Below are positions 55,298-64,000 of a DNA stretch of 64,000 nt, in pieces. A program made the translations under genes and the position numbers. The first letter of the stretch is position 1, and every line of letters begins with the position of its first letter. The DNA is from Megamerina dolium (Eukaryota > Arthropoda > Insecta > Diptera > Megamerinidae): the NCBI GenBank assembly GCA_963854835.1, contig OY978530.1, positions 24,461,937 through 24,525,936 on the forward strand. The letters run 5' to 3'. Under the pieces are notes generated by a model. It had not been told where the DNA came from and made no database searches. It was given only the letters and a program-made list of their open reading frames with translations.

Positions 55298-57126
55298 TAT
55301 TTTGGCTCGCAACAGCCCTCCCTTCTCTCAGGAAGAAAAAATTATAAGGAAAAAGTTTATATTATGCTTAATTTGTAAAGTTTAGAACAATTCAAAATGT
55401 ATGATACTATGGGGAATAAAATACGAAGTATTATTTACATATATGGTCACTGGTAATTCGGTGATTATGGTGCCTATGATGACGATGAGTTTCCTGCTAG
55501 TTGTTGTCTGCTGTACTTAGCTTTTTTTTTTTTAATGATTTTGTTGCAGATTTTGTTGTTAAATTCTAGTGATGCAAACAGTAACTTCTCCTTTATTAAG
55601 GTTCGATTTTTGTTTCGGCAATTAGAGCGAGATTATTTACATTTAGTTGATCTTCTGGATGTTTTGTCATGGAATCGTTATCTGGATTATTATTGTGGAA
55701 AGTTGGTTTGGTGTGCTTGTGGATTGATGCTGGTGTCTAATGCATCCAATGGTTTGATTCGACAGATTTTTTTTTTTTTGTATAGGAATGGTATGAACAA
55801 TAGCTTGCAAAGTGGGTTTTATGTGTACCGCACTGCTAAGCAATATTGTCGATGTGAAACTCTGTACTCCTGGTGTAAGTGTTCAATAATTGGAGCAATA
55901 ATGAATATGTAATTTTGGTTCTATTGTTTATCATTTTCTTCTGATGTGGATCAAAATCTATTGTCACTGATAAATACGGTAGCTGATATATTTCATTCGG
56001 TTTTGGTTGCATAGCTGTTCTTGTTGAAGTCTTAATATTAGCTATTGTTGATATCTCATAGCTATTATTGTCACGCTGTCTAGGTACGCCAAAGTTATTT
56101 GTTGTAAATTTTATTGTTTTGTAAGTTTTTTATGGGTGCTCGCTGTACTGGGCCTGCTTTGTTTTCTGCTATGGGTTTATTTTTCTTTACTGCCTCAAGG
56201 ATAGTTTTGTGTCATCCTTCTCTTGGTTGTTACTGTTGTTAAAGCTGTTAATGTTGCTGCTCTTGCATCTCTTGCAATTTCACAGTATGAGTTGATTTTG
56301 GATTCTCGTGGACATACTGCTGCTCTCTTGTGTTTGTAGGGGAATTACCAGATTCTGTTTCAATAATAGATCACTTGCATCTACTATATATTATAACTAC
56401 TATATCTACTATAACACTCATTTAGATAGTTTTTCTTATAAGATATACATATATCCTTAATTAATTAACTTCTTTCCTCGCAATATTCATTTATAATCTA
56501 TACTTAATTCTTTAAAATGTATTAAAAGTATATTGTTGTTTGATACAAAAATATAGGGACCACATTGCATTTTGTCTTCATAGTTGCAATGACTAACTTT
56601 TCGTACTTGTAGCTGGTATGATTTTCAATATTATCCGTTGAAAACGGAACGTGTTTTGTTACATATATTTCATCTTACTTTTACGTATATATATATTTGT
56701 TTTTTTTTCGTGATATTTTTTTGTTTTTGTTTTGTTTTGTATTCAACTTAGCTAACCTGTTGCTTATTTATCATATTTCGTCATATAAATCCTAACGTGT
56801 TCTTACTATACTGTATCTACTGTATATTTCTAACCTATAGTTGTCATTTCCTTAAAATATTGTACTATTTTTGGATGCATCCTCTATACTTAGCCTCGCC
56901 CAGTGCACATGAGTATCCACACACCGAATTACAATTCAACGCGATGAATTGCAACTGATGTCTTTATACGCATGAACACTGCGCCTACTTCTTTCTAATT
57001 TGCAAAATATTCTAAATTTTTACATTAATTCCATAACTTCTGGTGTTTCATATCTAAATATTTTAGTTCTTCTTTTCTATGACCCTTATTGTCTCTTTCT
57101 ATTTTGTCTTAATCCCTTCGAAAAAT
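55298..57126. other. No gene recognised; empty SINE and Tc1 sites
   Basis: Equivalent of 39,233-43,120 of unit 1 without the SINE and the Tc1 element. The uninterrupted SINE target lies near 55,788-55,802 and the uninterrupted Tc1 target near 56,446-56,456. Confidence 0.6.
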
Positions 57127-57130
57127 TGTA

Positions 57131-57192
<62 letters not shown>

Positions 57193-57221
57193 TTTATATA
57201 TATATATAAACACATATATAT
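57127..57221. repeat. (TA)n array at the internal duplication breakpoint
   Basis: TA array with acacat interruptions near 57,211, joined directly to aaaaccaacttgg. The breakpoint lies in or next to the array. Confidence 0.9.
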
Positions 57222-57478
57222 AAAACCAACTTGGCAGAAATGCTCAACATGGTGCAAACAAATCAACACCTAGAAAGCAAATCTCGCCGACTAGGCAAAA
57301 TTAAACTTTTATGACATACCCCTTTTTAGATTAGACGTAGTGAAATACAAAAGAATTCGCCTAGGACACGCTTGGTTTTTATAGATGATATAGGTGCAGA
57401 TAAATAAATTGTTAGTTCATCAGACTTATTAATATTAACTCTTTTCTTTTTTTGTCCCATTACTAACATATATGCTTA

Positions 57479-58326
57479 TGGTGTTGCCAAAAGTCGTATT
57501 GCTGACTGTCTGACGGTGGTAGCGTTTCATACAAAAATTTGCCATAAATAGTAAAAATGGACCATTAATTTTCAAATTTGGTACACAAGTTACGTCGATA
57601 GACATTAGTAAATAGTTCTAAAATAAACTAAAATAGTTCTAAAATAAAATAAATACGCCGAAACTCCATATAACGGGAATTTTGAATAACATTTAAATTG
57701 CAATCTCTTTGAAATGAATAAAGCTAGAATGCTCTAACTCGATATATTAGAGCATATTTGAAGTAGAAATAGAGTTATAGAATAAAATTTTTAGTGGGTG
57801 ACACCGCCCACATTTTATTAAGTATTTATATCTCAAAAGCCACTTAATTGAAATTAACCAAATTCGACAAGATCGGCTTAATACTACACCTCCATAAGCC
57901 CCCATCTATCACCTAAGGAATAAGGTTTTCATATATGAGAAATTAAGAAAATGTAATCGAAAAATGTAAAACTTTGGTGTAAAAATATTGAAAGGTTATT
58001 TTAAATGAATTAGAATAAAAATGCTATGCGGTTATATATAGATAATGAAATGTAGAATAAGATTAAACCGAAAACCCGGAAAAAATTAGAACTGGAATTA
58101 TTACGTTTTATTATAGCACTCCTTAGAGTGCTAGACAAAAAAAGATTTTCTTTTCTAAAAAAAAAAATTTTATATCCACATTTAATATTTTACTAGACGT
58201 AAAAGACTTTTGAAATAAGGCTAAATAAAGGTCAATATGTATTTTGTTTTTATTGCTGTTACCGCCGATCTGTCATCCATTCACCATATAAGCAGCTAGG
58301 CAATTACCAACAGTCTGGCAACACCA
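57479..58326. mobile_element. Non-coding element with tggtgttgcca inverted repeats (unit 2, copy b)
   Basis: Same as 52,059-52,906. Confidence 0.5.
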
Positions 58327-58492
58327 CGACTAAACCAAAAAAGAAACAAAATATAGGCATCAACGAGCGACAGCATCAGCGTAACGATCAATCGTGTAGG
58401 AATCGTTAAGTGGTCAGCAGGCAACCGTGCTGACCACTCAACCGTGTTATTCTCAATAAAATCTTATTTATATCAACAACAAATCAATTGAG

Positions 58493-58817
58493 GATCCAAG
58501 ATCTGGTTTACTGGTGGGTCAAAATTAGAAAGGTGTCGAATAGAAGCAGGCGTAAATGACCCGAGATTAAAAACTCGAATCCAATGGGTATTTATCCAAC
58601 AGTATTTCAAGCGGAAATACACGCCATTGAAATTCGTGTAGGGGAATTTCTTCGTAGAAAGATGACAAGAGCACACATTTACATACTTTCAGACAGTCAA
58701 GCGGCACTAACAGCCCTACAATCAGTCACAATATCCTAAAAAATTGTAGGCGACTGTCAAAACCTTCATAACACACATCGTAACTCTACTACTGCGGTAT
58801 TGTGGTGGGTTCCTGGT
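58493..58817 (+). pseudogene. LINE RNase H N-terminal fragment (unit 2, copy b)
   Basis: Same as 53,073-53,397. Confidence 0.7.
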
Positions 58818-60717
58818 GTTGTGTACTATTTTTCCACAACACTTACTAGGTACCTAGCTCACAAGATTAACACCTAGACCTAAGCTCTTAAATATCCCTC
58901 GAGTCTAACACACTCGTTGGCTGAAATAAAACAATTATATTTTATTAAGGATACTTGCGGTTTCTACTTTATTGCTGGTGTTGTTCACTTATACACTAAT
59001 ACTGGACCTCGTAAGGATCGCAGTATTTACACTTTTACTTAAACTTTACACTAATACTGGAGGGCCTCGTAAGGATCGCAGTATTTACACTTTTTCTTAA
59101 AGCTAACACTTCGGTGTAAGACTCACAACTGAACAACCACTGCCTTCAGTAAGCTGGCAGCTTATATCCATTTTTCTAACACTAGCCACATATCAATCTA
59201 TCCACATACCAACATATAACATACCATAATATATTCACACCACTTGTGTGTATGTATGTACTATATGTGTTTATGTACACGATCGATGCACTCTCCATGT
59301 GTGTATATTCTACATGAGAAAGCAACTTTTTGATATTCTCACATATGAGTAGACCGCGTGATTTTAGTTGTCATGTATGCTTACACAGGTATGCTTACGT
59401 AAGTGCAGAACTACGAATTGTGTAGGAAAGTGCTTTGTCTGCATTTTCACACCCAGCTGCAACTCAGTTTGCGCAATGTTCTGACATTTCACAATTATAA
59501 GTAATATTAGTATGAATTATGTATATCACAACTTCGAGCAATGTTGGTATGTGTATTGACAAATATGTAGTTCCCAATTTCGGGAAATATGTCGCGAGGC
59601 AAAATATGCATATGTAAATATTTCATATTTGTAACACGCGTATTCGTGTTACAAATTAATAATATTAAAATATAATAATTTTAAAAAAATATAAAAATCA
59701 ACGTCGCGATCCGGGATCGAACCCGTACACGTGGGCAAAGTCAGGTGGTGGGACGAACCCGCGAGACACTTGCGCCAAGACACATTACAACTTCGATGCA
59801 GATAAATGAGTTTGTATATTTGCTTGTGCTTAATTCAGTTGATATAAATTAATTGATATAAATGAATTTGAATTTACATGTAATGCATGTACGTATGTAT
59901 GTAATATATGTTAATTGAATAAAGTCAAAAGCACAAGCAAAAATAAAGGCAAACACATAGAGCAGATATGAGAATTCTCGTTTGGTTTAGCATACCAACG
60001 AAAATCGAGAAAAGCGACTTCCGTACATGATCGGACAAGCGACATATGTACATGTGCTTGACCAGTTGGGATCAATATCGAAGCGTCTTTCTCCTGTTGC
60101 CAAACATTTTGCAACAACGACCCGTTGGGCTATTGTTACCAACGAGTGCTCTATTGAAGCAGAACCATATACGGTGCGCGACAATACGAGTTCTTGCCCT
60201 AAAGTGATCCCATATACGGGAGCTTCGGGTAGTCAACTGCGAGCCTTCTGCTCTGCCAAAGTAGTCACTTTGACCACTTCAAATCCAAGAGCAACCAGCT
60301 CAAGCGCTGGTTCCTCCTGCATCCCCTCCTTGTCTCCCTATTACTTGCGTAGGATACGAATAGAGTAGGATAGTTTCATAAATTTGTAGCCTTAGTGGAA
60401 TAATTCAATTGTAGCATATTTTTCATTAATTTGTTAATTCAATTTGCCAATTCTTCTGTACTTCTAAAGCCTCTTTTCTTTTTGTAAATACTTATTTCTT
60501 GTAAAGCCAAATAAACGAAAAGAATAATAAAAGTAGGAATTGTACCGCGAGAGGTATATCATCCGAGCCGAACACTCTAGTGTCGGTAATATTACTGTCA
60601 ATTTGACAGTAAGTGTGTAATTCGGTTTTCCTCCTACAACAAGAGTTTTCGCTGCCCTCTTGTTTACCCTGGCTGGCTGAGCGTTACCCCAGCTGGAAAA
60701 CAAAGGCACGCGTTACA
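58817..60717. mobile_element. LTR-like block (unit 2, copy b)
   Basis: Same as 53,397-55,297; tRNA-like segment at 59,706-59,782 (minus), 113-codon frame at 60,027-60,368. Confidence 0.35.
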
Positions 60718-62544
60718 TATTTTGGCTCGCAACAGCCCTCCCTTCTCTCAGGAAGAAAAAATTATAAGGAAAAAGTTTATATTATGCTTAATTTGTAAAG
60801 TTTAGAACAATTCAAAATGTATGATACTATGGGGAATAAAATACGAAGTATTATTTACATATATGGTCACTGGTAATTCGGTGATTATGGTGCCTATGAT
60901 GACGATGAGTTTCCTGCTAGTTGTTGTCTGCTGTACTTAGCTTTTTTTTTTTAATGATTTTGTTGCAGATTTTGTTGTTAAATTCTAGTGATGCAAACAG
61001 TAACTTCTCCTTTATTAAGGTTCGATTTTTGTTTCGGCAATTAGAGCGAGATTATTTACATTTAGTTGATCTTCTGGATGTTTTGTCATGGAATCGTTAT
61101 CTGGATTATTATTGTGGAAAGTTGGTTTGGTGTGCTTGTGGATTGATGCTGGTGTCTAATGCATCCAATGGTTTGATTCGACAGATTTTTTTTTTTTTGT
61201 ATAGGAATGGTATGAACAATAGCTTGCAAAGTGGGTTTTATGTGTACCGCACTGCTAAGCAATATTGTCGATGTGAAACTCTGTACTCCTGGTGTAAGTG
61301 TTCAATAATTGGAGCAATAATGAATATGTAATTTTGGTTCTATTGTTTATCATTTTCTTCTGATGTGGATCAAAATCTATTGTCACTGATAAATACGGTA
61401 GCTGATATATTTCATTCGGTTTTGGTTGCATAGCTGTTCTTGTTGAAGTCTTAATATTAGCTATTGTTGATATCTCATAGCTATTATTGTCACGCTGTCT
61501 AGGTACGCCAAAGTTATTTGTTGTAAATTTTATTGTTTTGTAAGTTTTTTATGGGTGCTCGCTGTACTGGGCCTGCTTTGTTTTCTGCTATGGGTTTATT
61601 TTTCTTTACTGCCTCAAGGATAGTTTTGTGTCATCCTTCTCTTGGTTGTTACTGTTGTTAAAGCTGTTAATGTTGCTGCTTTTGCATCTCTTGCAATTTC
61701 ACAGTATGAGTTGATTTTGGATTCTCGTGGACATACTGCTGCTCTCTTGTGTTTGTAGGGGAATTACCAGATTCTGTTTCAATAATAGATCACTTGCATC
61801 TACTATATATTATAACTACTATATCTACTATAACACTCATTTAGATAGTTTTTCTTATAAGATATACATATATCCTTAATTAATTAACTTCTTTCCTCGC
61901 AATATTCATTTATAATCTATACTTAATTCTTTAAAATGTATTAAAAGTATATTGTTGTTTGATACAAAAATATAGGGACCACATTGCATTTTGTCTTCAT
62001 AGTTGCAATGACTAACTTTTCGTACTTGTAGCTGGTATGATTTTCAATATTATCCGTTGAAAACGGAACGTGTTTTGTTACATATATTTCATCTTACTTT
62101 TACGTATATATATATTTGTTTTTTTTTCGTGATATTTTTTTGTTTTTGTTTTGTTTTGTATTCAACTTAGCTAACCTGTTGCTTATTTATCATATTTCGT
62201 CATATAAATCCTAACGTGTTCTTACTATACTGTATCTACTGTATATTTCTAACCTATAGTTGTCATTTCCTTAAAATATTGTACTATTTTTGGATGCATC
62301 CTCTATACTTAGCCTCGCCCAGTGCACATGAGTATCCACACACCGAATTACAATTCAACGCGATGAATTGCAACTGATGTCTTTATACGCATGAACACTG
62401 CGCCTACTTCTTTCTAATTTGCAAAATATTCTAAATTTTTACATTAATTCCATAACTTCTGGTGTTTCATATCTAAATATTTTAGTTCTTCTTTTCTATG
62501 ACCCTTATTGTCTCTTTCTATTTTGTCTTAATCCCTTCGAAAAA
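60718..62544. other. No gene recognised; empty SINE and Tc1 sites
   Basis: Equivalent of 55,298-57,126. The empty SINE site lies near 61,206-61,220 and the empty Tc1 site near 61,864-61,876. Confidence 0.6.
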
Positions 62545-63002
<458 letters not shown>

Positions 63003-63004
<2 letters not shown>

Positions 63005-63509
63005 TTTTTTTGTGTTCCAGCGTTGATGCTGCACTTTATCCACAGTTTAGTACTTTCCAATTTCGACTTCAGCCATCACTTTAGTGTACCTTTATTTCTT
63101 GAGGGACCCTGTATGCTTGTACGATAATAATGGAGAAAATTTTAGTATTTTAATTTATTTTTTTGTAGTATTATGTATTTTGCTTGGTCTGAAAATTTAA
63201 TTCTCTTGTATCTTTGTTTTGTACATTTCGTTCTCATGCTTTAATGCATACTCGATATTATGTTATTGTAGGGTGTTTGTTGTAGAGGTATGGACCATCG
63301 AATTTAATATTAATCCAAGTTGTGGGTGGAAAGGTTTTATTAAGTTATTGTGTGAAGTTTTACTAATAGTTCTTACTTCACACTATTATATTTTATATCC
63401 TAACTGAATTTTTTTTTTTTTTCTTTTACCACAAATACTATTACTTCGTTAAATTACTACTACTTATTGATAAAAATATTTTAGTAAGTTGTTATGGTAC
63501 TTTTTACCA
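63003..63509. other. End of unit 2 and unique flank, no gene recognised
   Basis: 63,003-63,400 matches 43,257-43,629. From 63,401 the DNA is unique in the window, T-rich up to about 63,430. Confidence 0.5.
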
Positions 63510-64000
63510 TTTTGTCCGATTTTAATAGTCGTCGTTACTGGACTGTCCACATGTATCACTTCGTATGGTAAGTATGTATTTGTTTCCAGATGTCGTCTCT
63601 GGAAGAATTCCTACCATGTCCATATATACCTTTTCAAATGGCTTAGATGGTGTATGAGTTAATATCATTGGCATTTTCGTGAGCCCTGAGCCCTGAGTTA
63701 GTTTGACATTTTTTACAATTTTTAACATATTCCTTAATCTGGCTTCGCATACCTTTCCACCTGTACTGTCTTCTAATCCTGAAATAAGTTTTCAAAGCAC
63801 CCTGATGCCCTCCTAAAGGTGAATCATGGAAGTTGCGAAGTATTGCCGATATATCCTTCTCATCAGTGAGAAGTTCCGCATTCTTGTTCTCCTGATTTTC
63901 TGCATTTTAATCTAGTTCTAATTCGTCATCAGAGCTTTCATCAGGCTCTTCTTGGCCTTCGGTTTCGTCGTCTTTATTCCTCGCCATAGAACGAGTCACA
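63510..64000 (-). pseudogene. Ty3/gypsy-type integrase fragment
   Basis: Reads from the window edge leftwards. An acidic stretch (DDETEGQEEPDESSDDELELD) ends in a stop near 63,910. It is followed by a zinc-binding H2C2 region (FHDSPLGGHQG, YRWKGMRSQIKEYVKNC, CKKCQTN), then after a frame change MILTHTPSKPFEKVYMDMVG and TSGNKYILTI, the start of the integrase core with its first Asp. The core is cut off at about 63,525 by stops. This matches gypsy-group Pol and is distinct from the BEL integrase at 6,986. The rest of the element would lie beyond 64,000. Confidence 0.85.

Larger units (their letters stand above)
51802..57221. repeat. Internal tandem duplication within unit 2, first copy (5,420 bp)
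   Basis: aaaaccaacttggcagaaat at 51,802 recurs at 57,222, directly after a TA array. Every feature from 51,802 to 57,200 recurs at +5,420. Some differences are private to this copy: acatttcaattg at 52,270 and tgctcttgcatc at 56,260, where unit 1 and the second copy agree with each other. Confidence 0.93.

Noticed and set aside
55535..55912. 125-codon Leu/Phe-rich frame, also 60,921-61,331
   Set aside because: T-rich DNA without a recognisable domain. The frame differs in length among the copies because of poly-T indels, so selection on coding is unlikely.

Overview
The window is eukaryotic nuclear DNA from an insect, most likely a higher fly. It is AT-rich, with long (TA)n arrays, short spliceosomal introns and LINE, BEL/Pao, PIF/Harbinger and Tc1/mariner families typical of Diptera. 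The exact taxon is an inference; a tephritid-like fly would fit. I see no convincing host gene. Almost everything recognisable is a mobile element, mostly broken and often nested, as in pericentromeric or other heterochromatic DNA.

Layout. 1-2,060: a decayed Jockey-clade LINE, a 5'-truncated SINE with target-site duplication, and AT-rich DNA. About 2,060-17,285: one old PIF/Harbinger DNA transposon. Its transposase (+, 8,476-10,142) and Myb/SANT-like partner gene (-, about 17,160-16,166) converge. A BEL/Pao LTR retrotransposon (2,087-8,286, TSD cctcc) sits in its left end, a 455-bp LTR-like insert sits in its transposase, and a LOA-clade LINE (-, about 16,120-10,380) sits between its two genes. 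17,359-19,190: a tRNA-derived SINE, a LINE endonuclease scrap and a mariner/IS630-type transposase remnant. 19,200-24,375: an RTE-clade LINE (+) split by a Jockey-clade LINE (-) with an 11-bp TSD. 24,460-29,000: LINE fragments, mainly an R1-clade element (-).

26,624-63,400: a large direct tandem duplication. Unit 1 is 26,624-43,629 and unit 2 is 43,630-63,400. Unit 2 contains a second, internal tandem duplication of 5,420 bp (51,802-57,221 repeated from 57,222). Each unit carries the same fossil landscape: R1-LINE ORF1, fragments of a Maverick/Polinton element (integrase, A32/FtsK-type packaging ATPase, and a phospholipase-A2-like plus hydrophobic PX-like protein), a SINE, a mariner-derived short element, a non-coding element bounded by tggtgttgcca inverted repeats, LINE RNase H pieces and an LTR-like block. 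Only unit 1 carries a further SINE (39,752-40,121) and a complete Tc1-family transposon (40,793-42,443) with an intact 346-aa transposase; the empty sites are visible in the other copies. 63,520-64,000: a Ty3/gypsy integrase fragment (-).

The genes do not form a cellular pathway. What can be read is a history of insertion, nesting, decay and duplication. The one open reading frame that looks capable of function is the Tc1 transposase. I did not find a new defence, metabolic or regulatory system. The most notable content is the Polinton fossil, the active-looking Tc1 element, the SINE family, and the duplication with its built-in empty sites, which could also be an assembly artefact (retained haplotypes).
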